From Mixophyes australis (Eukaryota; Chordata; Amphibia; Anura; Limnodynastidae), in assembly GCA_036250195.1 (NCBI GenBank), contig JAVHZZ010000008.1, positions 13,401,434-13,465,433 of the forward strand: a stretch of DNA of 64,000 nt, read 5' to 3'. Below the pieces are notes generated by a model, which was not told where the DNA came from, made no database searches, and was given only the letters and a program-made list of their open reading frames with translations. The position numbers and the translations under genes were made by a program. Below, piece by piece: positions 11,728 through 23,334 of the stretch. Position 1 is the first letter of the stretch, and every line of letters starts with the position of its first letter.

Positions 11728-13300
11728 CTGTCAGATATGATACTAGTCATGTTGTTTCCAGAGGCTCATTTCTGAAACCCCACACAAACTACCATAAACA
11801 TTTATTGCGTCAGGTGCCGTGGCAGATTCAGAGGGTCGCGGGCCCTAGTTCCCTCTTCTCCACCTCACTGCATCGAGGCCCATAGCTCGGTAGTTCCGCC
11901 TCTGTGTCTGAGTGCACTTTAAGAGACAGATATAATATATAATAGATACAATGTCATTTTTTTTTTATTAATTCACTTAATTTTGCTACCTGAGACCGCT
12001 TCTTGTTAGTACAATAGGGCCATATTATCCAATAGCCTGACTAGGCTGCAGCCTGGGACACAAGGCTTTTGGGGAGGAGGGGGGAAGAGTTACATAAATA
12101 TTTGAGTTGCAAAATTGTGATGGAGAGGAATAAACTAATATTCGTCCATGCCTCCGTTTTGCTATACAGTTCTGAATTTAATAAAAACTAAATGAGTGAC
12201 AGAGATTGCTGTGACCCTTTTAAAGTGAAGTGGAGCTGAGTTTTGGAAACAAGGGAACATAAACATTAGTGAAGGAAACTGGATTTTAAATTAAGGATGA
12301 GTTTGTTTGTTTACCTAATGCATATTAGTCTGGCATTGAAGGCGAGGTAGAGGGTGCGATGAGTGTACTAGTCTAGGACGGACTGAACCCTTACTCAGCC
12401 CTTGATTGTTAGTGTGTGATATTCTGCAATGTCGTTTCATTAAGTATGTAGTGCTATATAATCTGCAGTCTAAGCTGTGAAAGTGTATAAGGTATCTGCA
12501 GAGAGACTGCTGTGCTGTTTAGTATAATTTGGGATAGTGTGCAACATTCTGCAGTTATTCCTAGTCTAGGCAGACTGGAGTAATGAGCAATACTCTGCAT
12601 TCTTTGCTTGGGAATCTGTCCAATATCCTGCAGGTCAGGCTAAGATAACATGCAATACTATCCAATCCACACGGTGATATGGGGTGATATTTTGATGTGC
12701 TGACTTGCCATTGTGTGCTTACATTCTGAAAACTTATGTTGATTATCCCAGCTTTTTTTTTGTTATTATTAAAATTTGAAACGAGTGTGAGGACAGTAAA
12801 ACCATGACTAATGACATTCTATTCTAAAGCTCCACAAGGTTAATGTAAGCATTATCGGGAAAGGCAGACGTGAAAAGTAGCTTCATGAGCACAATATTCA
12901 CATCAGCTTTATGAAGCTTTTAAAGTCAATAGCCCTCGGTATCTATCCTAACACAAAGCACCGTATATGGTCTGATGAATGTGTCCAAAAGAATAGATTT
13001 CTTATACAGTTTTCTGACAAAATTAACTTTCTCATTTATTGCACTTTTTCTCTCTTTGACATTGTGGAAACATTGTGTTTGCAAAGTGTCAATAGCTCTG
13101 TAGCAAAATGTACCCAGTTGAGCAATCGACTTTAACATAGTAAAACGAAATTAGGAAATGCATATTCTCACTTGAATACAAACAGTAGGATATGTCATTA
13201 AAGAAATTAGGAGATAGCTTGGGCTGGGAAAGAGTTATTGTATAACGTACACCATATGTAGACAATGAACTTGAGGAGCATTGACACCAAACACCAATTG
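11728..13300. other. No gene seen
   Basis: Contains only small transposon-like scraps (about 11,810-11,890) and unique-looking sequence. Overlapping frames on both strands at 12,911-13,138 lack clear splice signals. Confidence 0.45.
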
Positions 13301-13308
13301 TTCTCTAG

Positions 13309-13368
13309 CAGGGCCATCTTAACAACATTATGGGCCCCAGGGCAAAGCAGTGCACCGGGGCCCCTACA

Positions 13369-13434
<66 letters not shown>

Positions 13435-13578
13435 TAGATCTAGAGATAGATGTACTTGCTTAGTGACCCTTGAAGGTTTTTTTTTGCAGGTTTTTTCTTT
13501 TGCAGGATTATTTATTCTAATTAAGAGCCCTGCCTATGGGGCCCCTGCCCATCGTGCCCAATGGAAAAGATGGCCCTG
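13309..13578. mobile_element. hAT MITE with perfect 12-bp TIRs
   Basis: Bounded by a perfect 8-bp target duplication, TTCTCTAG (13,301-13,308 and 13,579-13,586). The perfect 12-bp terminal inverted repeats are CAGGGCCATCTT and AAGATGGCCCTG. The interior holds GGGCCCC-rich arms and a (TA)n microsatellite at about 13,388-13,432. No coding sequence. Confidence 0.9.
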
Positions 13579-13586
13579 TTCTCTAG

Positions 13587-13950
13587 TGGAGAAACACTAG
13601 ATTCTGTAATGTTCTCCTCACATGAATCATTAAAAGCCTACAACAGAAGTCCTGACACTATACCCCCAATAACTACAGCCCACAAGACACCCCAAACCCC
13701 ATTGCACTATATCCTAACCACTGCGTGAAGATCCTCAGACTTGTTGAAAATAGTAGACATCAATTCCAGTAGAGAACCGTGGGAGAGAACCTCACAGATA
13801 AAAGCTTTCCTCTATGTTCTTGTACAAACTACATTCTCTACTTTATAAGTATATTTGAATTCATCTGAATATGTTTGTGAAACATTTACCGGTAAATCAT
13901 TTTTATAAAGGTCATGATTCAATTATAATATCCTTATTTAATGAAGGGGT
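13587..13950. other. No feature seen
   Basis: Unique-looking sequence; nothing recognised. Confidence 0.5.
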
Positions 13951-13951
13951 C

Positions 13952-14260
13952 ATATTATGTCCTATATTTTATGTGTTCTGTTTTTCATATTATGTCCTAT
14001 ATTTTATGTGTTCTGTTTATTTTATATTATGTCCTATATTTTATGTGTTCTGTTTTTCATATTATGTCCTATATTTTATGTGTTCTGTTTATTTTATATT
14101 ATGTCCTATATTTTGTGTGTTCTGTTTTTATATTATGTCCTATATTTTGTGTGTTCTGTTTCTCTGTATTATGTCCTATATTTTATGTGTTCTGTTTTTC
14201 ATATTCTGTCCTATATTTTATGTGTTCTGTTTATTTTATATTATGTCCTATAATCTATGG
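13952..14260. repeat. Nine-copy tandem repeat with alternating 35/37-bp units
   Basis: The core ATATTATGTCCTATATTTTA recurs at 13952, 13987, 14024, 14059, 14096, 14130, 14166, 14201 and 14238. Spacings run 35, 37, 35, 37, 34, 36, 35, 37, so the expanding unit is a dimer of about 72 bp. The overlapping open frames in all three plus frames (98-182 codons) are products of the repeat. Confidence 0.95.
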
Positions 14261-15863
14261 GCTTCATTTGAGTTGGATATAAGTCAAATTCTGAGGTGCA
14301 TTTCCATCCATGCGTATCAAACTCCACCTGTATTCAGAGTTGAGTGCTTCTTAGACCTATGGCCCCTTACGCCTGTAGAGGTGAAGCAGGGTCGTAGAAG
14401 CGTTCGTGGAGTACAGTAAGGACGTGTACATGTAATTGTAGCACGCCACCAGGAGATATGGACCTGCTCGCATCTCCATACTCTTCTAAGGATCATGCAT
14501 AAATCGTGAAACATATAACAATAGCGACATACAAGATAGACATTTTAAAATAATTGCCATGGACACGTTACCGTTGACCAGGTGCATCTAAATATGTCAT
14601 ACACAACACTGTCTGTGGACTACAATGTCCTACGATCCCTATCATCATTATGTCACCGAGCGCAGTTATAATGAATTGTACTTCCATTTTTAACACTGTA
14701 CTTCAATAAATATTACTTATAAAACCCACAGTATTTGAACAGATAGTGTAGAATTGCATGTTACAGTATATAGAAAATGAGAAGAAAAATAGGGACATTT
14801 AAAGGGATAAACCATTAGAGGGACAATTCTTTATATCCTAGGAGTGTCATCGTCATGGTTTATATAATAAGGCCCCACAGATTCCACAGTGCAGGACCGT
14901 TAGCAGACAGATACACAAATACAAAGTGACAAATACATGAATATATAGAAGTATAATGGAAAATACAATTAAGTGTAATAATAGCAGATGTGTGGTACAA
15001 AACCCAAGTAATTGATTAATGATTGAGAAATTACTGGTAGCACAAAACAAGCTACCTGTGTTTATGTATAAAAGTTGGTAGGACTTTGGGTTTCCATTAC
15101 ACTGCCTATGAAAATGCCTAGAATTAGTTCAGTATTTCCTCTATGTCTATTTGTATGCAGTTATTAAACTTAACATAAAATTAAACATTTTTGGCTATGT
15201 AAATGTGACTTACCTGCCATGTGCTAGAAAAGTACATCTGACATATTACCGAAATGAGTCTGGGAAGTGTTTGCAAATTTATGTGGACAAATTCTATTTC
15301 ACTGTCAAGAGCTCCAAAGAACACTTGTCAATAGCTAAGTGTCTGCAAAATGATACAGGCAAGCTGTTGTCTAGCTGGGCTACAGGAATTTACATTTTAT
15401 CTGTAAAATCCCCGGTCAAAGTTCTGCTATCTGAGAGGGTAGGGGAGAATCATTAGGGTTTACCTTACCTGGAAAATGCTGATAAACCTTCCAGGAGACA
15501 AGAATGAAACTTCTGCCTCACCACACTGACTGCTTGTCAACCGCAAAGAAATCTAACAGCCACTTGATAGCACAAAGGCTGCTAAAATATTTATACAAGA
15601 GGGACTAAGGCTGTGTGTTCCGACTGCTGTTACATTTTTAAACAGGTAAACTACATGGTAGCACAACGTATAAAATCAATAGTATACATTGACGGTTGTT
15701 CAACGTGACAGGATGGTCTTTTGTTGTATATTCTTTTGTCTGTCTCCTTGAGTTGTTCACAGAGGTCATACTGTCAGCAGCCTGCAGTCCTGAAAACAGT
15801 CATTATCTCTACGACTTCTGTATTTTAGAGGCTCCAGATCAGCCGGCCAATTTTATTGCAGAT
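14261..15863. other. No confident gene
   Basis: A 101-codon plus frame at 15,151-15,456 follows a pyrimidine-rich TATTTGTATGCAG, but no donor or known motif supports it. The rest is unremarkable. Confidence 0.4.
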
Positions 15864-15866
15864 TAA

Positions 15867-16041
15867 GGGCTAGATTTACGAAGCTGCGGGTTTGAAAAAG
15901 TGGGGATGTTGCCTATAGCAACCAATCAGATTCTAGCTTTCATTTATTTAGTACCTTCTACAAAATGATAGCTAGAATCTGATTGGTTGCTATAGGCAAC
16001 ATCCCCACTTTTTCAAACCCGCAGCTTCGTAAATCTAGCCC
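15867..16041. mobile_element. Palindromic MITE, 'gggctagattta' family, copy 1
   Basis: A 175-bp element flanked by TAA on both sides (15,864-15,866 and 16,042-16,044). It is almost a perfect palindrome: the left arm GGGCTAGATTTACGAAGCTG... is repeated inverted at the right, including GTTGCCTATAGCAACCAATC. TAA duplication plus a palindromic body fits a PIF/Harbinger-like MITE. Sister copies are at 43.4 and 50.8 kb, and a split copy at 31.3-32.2 kb. Confidence 0.85.
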
Positions 16042-16217
16042 TAAGGGTTCACACACAATGGTATAGCCAAAACCTTTAACTTTGTCCTTGTTTTAAAAGA
16101 GCATTAGAACCCTGTTCATTGACACCTCTCAATACTTCTCTGCAGCATAATGTACCATGCACTTAATGAAAATTCAATTAAAAGTGCATATAATGTGCTT
16201 TAGGCACCTAAAATTAA

Positions 16218-16623
16218 GGCTGGGTTCACACTACAGTGTTTTCAGCTGATCATCGGGCCAACCAAACAATAAATGACCGTCTGGTCTGATACCGTAACAT
16301 TGTGTAAGCTCCAACGATGAACGATTATCATTCCAAAGCTCGTTGTATTGTTTCATTTGATTTTTAAACTGGGCTATAAAAACTCTATAAATGATGGAAC
16401 GATGTCGGGCAAATTCTGCAGCGTAGGCAGATCTCCATAGAGTTTACGGAATCACGATCTTTTCAGCCGATGGTTATGACAGATGAAGATCACAGATCTG
16501 AAGATAAATTTTGTAAAACGTGTATAGTGTGTACACAGGAATCGGCTGCTGATCGGGACTTTCAGTTGTTAAATCGTTTTCGATATCGCATCGGGAGAAC
16601 TTTTTTGTAGTGTGTACCCATCC
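16218..16623. mobile_element. MITE with TAA duplication, 'acacactac' family
   Basis: The left end is GGCTGGGTTCACACTACAG; the right end on the minus strand is GGATGGGTACACACTAC. TAA lies on both sides (16,215-16,217 and 16,624-16,626). A partial left half of the same family is at about 35,146-35,330. Confidence 0.75.
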
Positions 16624-16924
16624 TAATTCATAAACAAAATATTTCTTGTTTCTTTTTTTTTTACTCCCAGGGCACACATGCTTCCCAGCCTAAAAATTCT
16701 TGCTACATTTTAATTTTATTGACATTATCATTTTTTAAATCATCTTCTAATTTATAGATCAAAAGGTAAAGTGCTAAATAGCATTTATCGCAACAGTCTA
16801 AATATTTTGAAGTGTTGAAGGGACGGGGTCACAGTAAAAGTTTAAATATTAAACTGGACCAACTTGATAGCTGTACATAATTAAGGTTAATTGTAAGAAG
16901 AATTTTAGGAGAAAAATACAAATC

Positions 16925-17218
16925 AGGGGCGCACCGAGGATTGTCGGGGGGGGGGTTTCTCCCCGCCGACCGAAAAAAAACCCAAAAAAACACTAGAGAG
17001 AGCTGCTGCGCATGCGCAACAGCTCCGTTTCGCCAGCGCTGTCCTATACAGCAGCCGCGGCGCTGTCTAAGAAGCATCTGCGGCGTTGCTGTATACAATA
17101 CAGCACCGCCGCGGACGTTTCTATGACTGCGCCGCGGCTGCTGTATAGGACAGTGGCCACTTAGTTAGCGCAAGGGGGGTTTCTAGAGACTCAGAAACCC
17201 CCCCCTGCGTGCGCCACT
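16925..17218. mobile_element. Short TIR element, CAG..GGCGCAC ends
   Basis: The ends are CAGGGGCGCAC and, on the minus strand, CAGTGGCGCAC. The interior is GC-rich with a large internal palindrome around CAGCAGCCGCGGCGCTGTC. CAAATCA occurs at both junctions but overlaps the terminus, so the exact target duplication is unclear. Probably hAT-like. Confidence 0.6.
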
Positions 17219-17225
17219 GCAAATC

Positions 17226-17645
17226 ATAGCAATAGTCACATAACAATATCGACAGTAAATGTTAAGTAAAACATAATTGCTAGTCCGCCGCTCTTCGCTT
17301 TTCTCCCTCACAGTACAGCCTAAACAAATTAGTTTATCTTTTTTATGGCTTATGTTTATTATTGTCATCTCTAAAAGTTAAACGCGGGAGAGATAAGTCA
17401 TTCACCAGTTATTATTTTTACTAACTATTAATAACAGTTAAACAATACATGAAAACATTAAAACCTTGAGAGTGACGATTTTGGGGTCAACGGGCGAAAA
17501 AATCCAGAGAGCGTTGTTATATTTCTCTTGTCAAGTTCCATGAACAGTTTGTGTCTCTTTTTTTATAGTTCTCGTTACAAAAGAAACTAAAGTGACTTAA
17601 AGTTCAATGTTTTATCTGTTTTTATTTTCTAATCCTATTCCGCAG
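17226..17645. other. Upstream of exon; acceptor tract at the right end
   Basis: No feature except the strong splice acceptor that closes it: CTAAT (branch-like), a pyrimidine tract, then ATTCCGCAG before 17,646. Confidence 0.5.
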
Positions 17646-17725
17646 CGCTGATTCCACCCCCGGCCGCGGTCTGACCTTAGAGGAGATGAAGAAAAGTTTC
17701 CAGTATCCACCGATAGACAAAAATG
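17646..17725 (+). CDS. Internal coding exon, unidentified protein (gene with 23,335 exon)
   Basis: An 80-bp plus-strand exon. The acceptor is a long pyrimidine tract ending TATTCCGCAG and the donor is AAATG/gtacgtac. The first base completes a codon and the last G starts one. The peptide is about ADSTPGRGLTLEEMKKSF followed by QYPPIDKN. The local base composition is GC-rich (CCCCCGGCCGCGGTC) against an AT-rich background, as expected for conserved coding sequence. It ends in phase 1 with AAT G, and the terminal exon at 23,335 starts GT, giving Gly at the junction and keeping the frame. I read these two as successive exons of one gene separated by a 5.6-kb intron. The family is not recognised. 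Confidence 0.6.
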
Positions 17726-18179
17726 GTACGTACAGATGTACTAGTACCCGTAATAACATAATCACAATATTGTTCTGCAGTCAGACTTTGAAGGATCTGA
17801 ACATTTATTTTAAGACAAGAACAGCATGTTATTACAGTCACAAGCCAGGACTTACTCTTCAAATAAATAGATTAGGCAGCCATCTGGAAGGTACTGTTTT
17901 CAAAACTCATATGAAAAATAATAAATCATCGCACAGGTTGAAAAAAGGGGTGTGGGGTTTGGAAGGGTATGTGGGGTTGGGGAGGGTATGTGTGGGGGGG
18001 GGGGGGGTATCTTCTGTTATCAATCATTGTGGGAAGGCTCATTTTAATGACAATACAGCCCTTTAATTCACAAAGAGCTGTTACATCTCTGATTGTCACT
18101 GGTGATGCTGCTAATTCCTAATAAATTGATAACCTGCATTGTCATGAATATTGTCCAAGCCCAAAGTCTGCCTCCATTG

Positions 18180-19085
18180 TGTCTATTATTATTATTATTA
18201 TTATTGTTTATTTGTAGGGCGCCACAAGGTTTCCGCAGCGCCGCACACAGTACAAACAGTAGACTATACAGTAGACTATACCGGGTAGAACAGTACAGAA
18301 CAATAAACACACAGTACCAGTACTTTAGAAACTCCGGGAGGGCAGATGCAGTAGAGACGGAGCAGAAGAACAGGTATGGAGACTGGAGGGAAGAGGACCC
18401 TGCTCATTCGAGCTTACATCCTAAGGGAGGGTAAACAAAGTCAGGCACAAAAGGGACCCAGTGAATCAAAGGGGAGAGAGAAGAGGGGTCTAGGGAGGAT
18501 GAGCAGGTTAAATGGATGGTTGGTAGGCCTTAAGGAACAGGTGAGTTGTAAGTGCCCGTTTGAAGGAGCACAGATTGGGAGAGAGACGGATGGAGCGAGG
18601 GAGGTCGTTCCAGTGAAGGGGGGCAGCACGGGAGAAGTCTTGGATTCTAGAGTGGGAAGAGGTGATCAGAGCGGAGGAGAGGCGGCGATCATTGGCTGAG
18701 CGCAGGGAGCGGGCAGGAGTGTGAATGGAGAGGAGGTTAGAGATGTAAGGGGCAGTAGACTGAGAGAGAGCCTTATAAGTGGTGGTGAGGAGTTTAAAAA
18801 GGATTCTGTAGGGGAAGGGGAGCCAGTGTAAGGTGAGACAAAGTGGAGAGGCGGAGGAGGAGCGGTGGGAGAGGAAGATGAGTCTTGCAGCCGCATTGAG
18901 TATAGAGCGGAGGGGGGCAAAATGGGAGTGGGGGAGGCCGGTGAGGGGGAGGTTGCAGTAATCGAGGCGGGAGATGATGAGAGCGTGGATGATAGTTTTG
19001 GTGGCATCCTGAGAGAGAAAGGGACGGATGCGGGCAATGTTACGGAGTTGGAAGCGACAGGCTTGGGCGAGGGATTGAATGTGTC
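18180..19085 (-). pseudogene. LINE (L2-like) ORF2 C-terminus and 3' tail, minus strand
   Basis: The reverse complement encodes the C-terminal part of an L2/CR1-type LINE protein in shifting frames. It has a block like LAQACRFQLRNIARIRPFLS, then LDYCNLPLTGLPHSHFAPL, then SRAAPLHWNDLPRSIRLSP. After the ORF come the GGATGTAAGCTCGAATGAGC region and the GCGGAAACCTTGTGGCGCCC tail with (AAT)n at 18,180-18,205. It is 5' truncated and decayed. Open frames on the plus strand (18,376-18,699; 18,865-19,257) are antisense shadows. It lies inside the intron of the 17,646/23,335 gene. Confidence 0.85.
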
Positions 19086-20976
19086 TATTGTCTATATGTG
19101 TCTGTGTGTCTGTCTATTCGGCAGATACACTTTAAATGGATTATCCCATTACCTATTACCCCTAACCGTTATTAGTAGTAGTATTTATTTATATAGCGCC
19201 ACTGTACAGAAAATATTTGTCATTCACATCTATATATTGCAGATTTGTTTGGAATAAAATTATCATTTATCTTATTCTTGAGTTATATGTATCCATCTGT
19301 AATCTATCACTATTTCTAACAATCTATATAGATAAATCTGTTTTCTGCTTCCTGTACTGATTTGATCAGAGCATTGCATGGGGCGGGGCTAAACAACCCG
19401 GAGAGCCCTATAGGCTCACCGTGGAGCAAAATGCAAACGGCCGGAGGTGAGCCCTGATTGGCTCACCGTCCTGGATGCTGATTGGCTGACAGTGAATCTG
19501 TACAGGTATGTGTAATGGCTACAACTCCCCCTCACCCCTGGGTAATGTAGCTGCTCTACTCCCTAAACTGAGGTAATTCCGACACTGTGTGGGAATGGAT
19601 TGCAGCACTGGGCCATTTGGGAAACCTGCCATATCAGGCTAACACTAAACTACATTTTTTATCCATTAAATCTGTTATCTTTAAATAGATGTGGTGCAGA
19701 TCCTCAGAACTGTTGGCATGGGGATCAAACAATCAGTTGTATTCCCTGTCCAGCACCTGTATAAAAATGTACAGGCAACGTTCTCCCTTTTGTTTAACTC
19801 TTATTAGAAAAAAACAAAGGAAATAAATGATTTTGTAGCCCTCTAAAAGTACTGGAGATCGAGGATGCCACTTTACATAATGAGTACATAATTATGTATG
19901 TTACTAGAAACAACTACCCCTACAGCTTGCTAGTGGTACTCCAAGTATTTACGCTTCATATCATCATCATCAACATTTATATTGCGCCAGCAAATTCTGT
20001 AGCGCTTTACAATTGGAAACAAACATTAATAAAACAATACTGGATAATACAGACAGAGAGGTAAGATATAATATATTTAAAGATATGTGTATCCCAAAAT
20101 ACTGATGTATCTCAAAGGGAGTTGATAAAGTGACGTACCAACTCCACGCTCCTTATTGTACTCTGTCTGAATGACAAGGGACTCATGGATCACATACAGT
20201 CAAATGAAAATTCTACCACAAATTGTGCGTTATTGAATTTGCATCCAAATCTAAATGAGGCCCATTTTGTTTCCCAATAAGTTGCAGCATGAACAAAGCT
20301 ATTAAAGTGAGACACGCGATAAGCCTACAACATGGGGCGGTGCTATCCAGTTTGGGTTACTTTTCGTAGTCCATATTAATGCCCTGAGAAGCTGTAGGGA
20401 AGTGTTTGGTAGGGACGTGGGTGGATTTTCACATACACTAGGGTTGGAAATGACATTTATTGATGTTTGTACTGGAGCGAGGTGTCAGGTGTGATTTCAT
20501 GGGGCTCTGAAGACCATGCATACAAGGGAAGCTGCCAGGACAATCTCATTAACATCCTTTATCGGCAGTCAGGAGGGATGAGGGAGATTTTATATTGACA
20601 CTTACTCAACAATGAAAGTGATGAGATATTTTAAATGAAATCTAGGGAAACATTTAGGAGGAGTTGTTCATCTTGTTTGTAAACTGTAGATACAGCCCAA
20701 ACCAACGTCCCTTTGTTTCCTAAAGAAAATACATGAGCTGGATGTATGATCTTTGTTTCATAGTGGATATACATCACCACAATCAGCCTGCAGCAGTTGA
20801 ACAGCAGCCTCATATCACTGTCTGTGCTATGGCTAATGTTTAGATGCTCAGATTGGATACATTGTAGTGGAGCACATTACATTTCATACTGGCCTACACA
20901 TGGACATCCAGGAGTTGGCTACATTGAAATACTCTGTGCTACTGTTTACATTATAATACTCTGACTGCAGATAGTT
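19086..20976. other. Intronic sequence with two short LINE/SINE tails
   Basis: Contains two minus-orientation tail fragments. At about 19,166-19,212 is TTTATTTATATAGCGCCACTG. At 19,966-20,050 are (CAT)n, TTATATTGCGCCAGC and TTCTGTAGCGCTTTAC. Nothing else is recognised. Confidence 0.55.
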
Positions 20977-21421
20977 CATTCTTGCCAGCTTTGGCAATTT
21001 GTTTTCCGGGAGGTCCGGGCAGAGCCGTAACTTAGAATTCTAGCACCTGGGGCGAGAAAGACAAATGCCGCCCCCCCTAGCCCTCAATTTTAACCAAATT
21101 AACCTAAAATATTCTGAAATTGCGCCCCCCTTCAGCGTTGCTCCCTGGGCCAGAGCCCATGTCGCACAGCCCTAGTTACGGCTCTGGGTCCGGGGGACAG
21201 GTGGGTGGGTAGGGGCGGGGCTATGAGAATCATGTCATTGGCCCCACCCCTAAGCTGTCATTGTCATTTTTGGCCTATTACAGCAGGGGACTGGGCCACC
21301 ACGACACGTGAAACATGTCACTAAGCCCCGCCCCCTCCATTTTACTTACCGAACTGGCAGTGATCCAGGATTCCAGAAGTTCGGGAGTCTCCCGGACATT
21401 CCGTGGGAGTAGGCAATTATA
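20977..21421. mobile_element. hAT MITE, 'catacttgcc' family, copy 3 (host of a nested MITE)
   Basis: The target duplication AGATAGTT/ACATAGTT (20,969-20,976 and 21,422-21,429) matches at 7 of 8 bases. The left end is CATTCTTGCCAGC and the right end reads GTAGGCAATTATA. It is interrupted at 21,020 by a second element. Without that insertion and its duplicated 8 bases the element is about 270 bp, the same as copy 1. Confidence 0.8.
21020..21186. mobile_element. Nested hAT MITE, CAGAGCCGTAACT ends
   Basis: 167 bp with perfect 13-bp terminal inverted repeats, CAGAGCCGTAACT and AGTTACGGCTCTG. A perfect 8-bp target duplication, GGTCCGGG, lies at 21,012-21,019 and 21,187-21,194. The duplicated site belongs to the surrounding hAT MITE, so this insertion is younger. 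Confidence 0.92.
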
Positions 21422-21559
21422 ACATAGTTGTATCCCTACCCATTAAATCTCCTGATTGAGTTTGTGTCCCCAGTTTTGGCAAATGACTAAAATAAGTGCT
21501 CTATCCCTAGGCAAACATACCTAAAGTTTGTCAGCTCACTTACATGTAATATAGTTCTG

Positions 21560-21705
21560 ACCACTGGTGGAAGTGGAAATTTAGAATTGCCAATATGGAA
21601 AATGTAAGTGAATGTAATTTTATAGTTTTACAGTGAAGGCAGCAGGAGAAGTGGTGGTATACTATACCACCGTATACCATACCATACCACCGTATACCAA
21701 CCCAC
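21560..21705. repeat. Short interspersed repeat (GTGGTATACC family)
   Basis: Shares the AATGTAAGTGAATGTAA, TTTTACAGTGAAGG and GTGGTGGTATAC phrases, inverted, with 9,150-9,400 and 48,425-48,550. The right end is a run of ACCATACCACCGTAT units. Confidence 0.6.
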
Positions 21706-22894
21706 TCTTAATACTAGTTCACACCACAAGAGGGCAGCAAACTCAGCAAAGAGTGGTTTAATCTTACCCCCTCAAAATTCCTGAGAACGGGAGGCATACA
21801 TAAGATGTTATTATATTATTATAAATGCCTTGAGCTATTATTTACCATTTGCTCAGCTTTATCATTAGTCTTATATTATTTTGTATATGATGTATACAGG
21901 GGCGCCAAGAGTAATCTCAGGCTCTGGTGCTAAAGCTTCTTGGGCCCCCCTCAGGTTGCGTGTGCAGCTTTGAGATATGTAACCACAATGACCCCCCTCC
22001 AGTCTCTCCAAACAGCCCTAAGCAAAAGCCAATACCATTCATTCCTCGGAGAAGTCTGACCGTGTGAACCAATTGGAAGCTGCTTGTCCGCACGGTCTCA
22101 TTGCCCAGTCTTTAATGTGGTTCTGCTGGATCCACCAGAGGTCCATCTACCCCTACCATATCTGCGATCTCCAGACCCACAGTCAAAGAGCCAATGAGAA
22201 ATACTGGATGTGCCATCTTGGCACCAGTGTAGCCAAGGAGGAATGTGAGAATGAATGTAGGAATAAGGCCAAACGCATTTTACATGTAGCCATTGTGTAG
22301 ACTAAATCAATATTCAGGAGAAGGCAACCACCCATTCCCTAGAAATCGGGGAAATACCTACCTACCACAGACTGAGAGATAGCTAGTGGAAATAGCAGGG
22401 CTCCCCAACAGCACAGAGCAGTGATGTGAAGCTCCTGTAGCACCGATAAAGAACAACTGTGGCGTCATCTAACTTGTCGTCCTGTACTTTTAATGGTATG
22501 AATTTGGCACCTTTCAGCTGCAGTTTTGCAGAAAAGCGCATTTCAAACAAAGTCATAAAAACATTCGAGAAGTGACATCTGTAATATAGACAGACGTCCC
22601 TTCACTCTTATCATTGATTTAAGACATTATGGGGCTAAATGGAGCAGTGTTCAGGAGGTTTAATTTAAAGCACAGGGCTCTACGGTGGAAGCAAGTTGAA
22701 CTTTGTAGTGGCATTTACAATGTTTCATCAGAGTTTCCACAAACCTACAAATGTAGGCGCATCCCTCTTTTACAGTTGTGGTTCCAAAGACAGTAAAGTT
22801 TCTGGAAAAGTAACGCAAAAAGAGAAGACGTGCCAGTCTGTATTTGTTGCAAAGCCTTGGGGATGTCACTGATTCCAGGGGAATATATATTCTA
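21706..22894. other. Intronic, no feature assigned
   Basis: A fragment near 21,897 (CAGGGGCGCCAAGAG and GGGCCCCCCTC) may be a TIR-element scrap. Otherwise nothing recognised. Confidence 0.45.
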
Positions 22895-23123
22895 GGGCCT
22901 GATTCATTAGTGATCTTATCTTGTGCAAAAGTTAAGATGCTTATTTTTAAGAAGAAACGGGGGGGATAAGAGTGAAGTTAAGAAAGATTTTCATCTTAAC
23001 TTAAGAAATTCTTCACATATGAAGTGGATTTTACTTCTTATCTCCCTTTTCTGAGCATGCACAGAGTGGATTTGCTTAAGATAAGCAAAAAACAGCAGAT
23101 AAGATCACTAATGAATCAGGCCC
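22895..23123. mobile_element. MITE with perfect 27-bp TIRs (PIF/Harbinger-like)
   Basis: Terminal repeats of 27 bp (22,895-22,921 and 23,097-23,123) are perfect inverted copies starting GGGCCTGATTCATTAGTG. Flanking triplets are CTA and CTC. The GGGCC start and 3-bp flank fit PIF/Harbinger. Perfect TIRs suggest a relatively young copy. It lies 211 bases upstream of the terminal exon. Confidence 0.8.
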
Positions 23124-23334
23124 CTCGTGTCTTAAGCTTAAGGGGGGAATCTTTGGGGTGCCCTAAAGTTGTACCAGTCTTGGGTAAGTTATAATCTTGA
23201 TCCATATAAATTTGCACACATTGTTCATTTATTTCTGATTTACAAAAAGCAAGTTGAGTGCTTATCTAAGAGTCGCCTTTTACGTGACCTGTTTCAAAGA
23301 CATTGCATTTACCTTATTTCTTTTCATTTAACAG

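Noticed and set aside
12911..13138. Overlapping 70-74 codon frames on both strands
   Set aside because: No convincing acceptor-donor pair; likely chance.
13871..14419. 182-, 113- and 98-codon overlapping plus frames
   Set aside because: All are translations of the 35/37-bp tandem repeat in three frames.
15151..15456. 101-codon plus frame after a possible acceptor
   Set aside because: No donor in a fitting phase and no recognisable protein features.
18376..19257. 107- and 130-codon plus frames, Gly/Glu-rich
   Set aside because: Antisense to the decayed LINE ORF2 on the minus strand.
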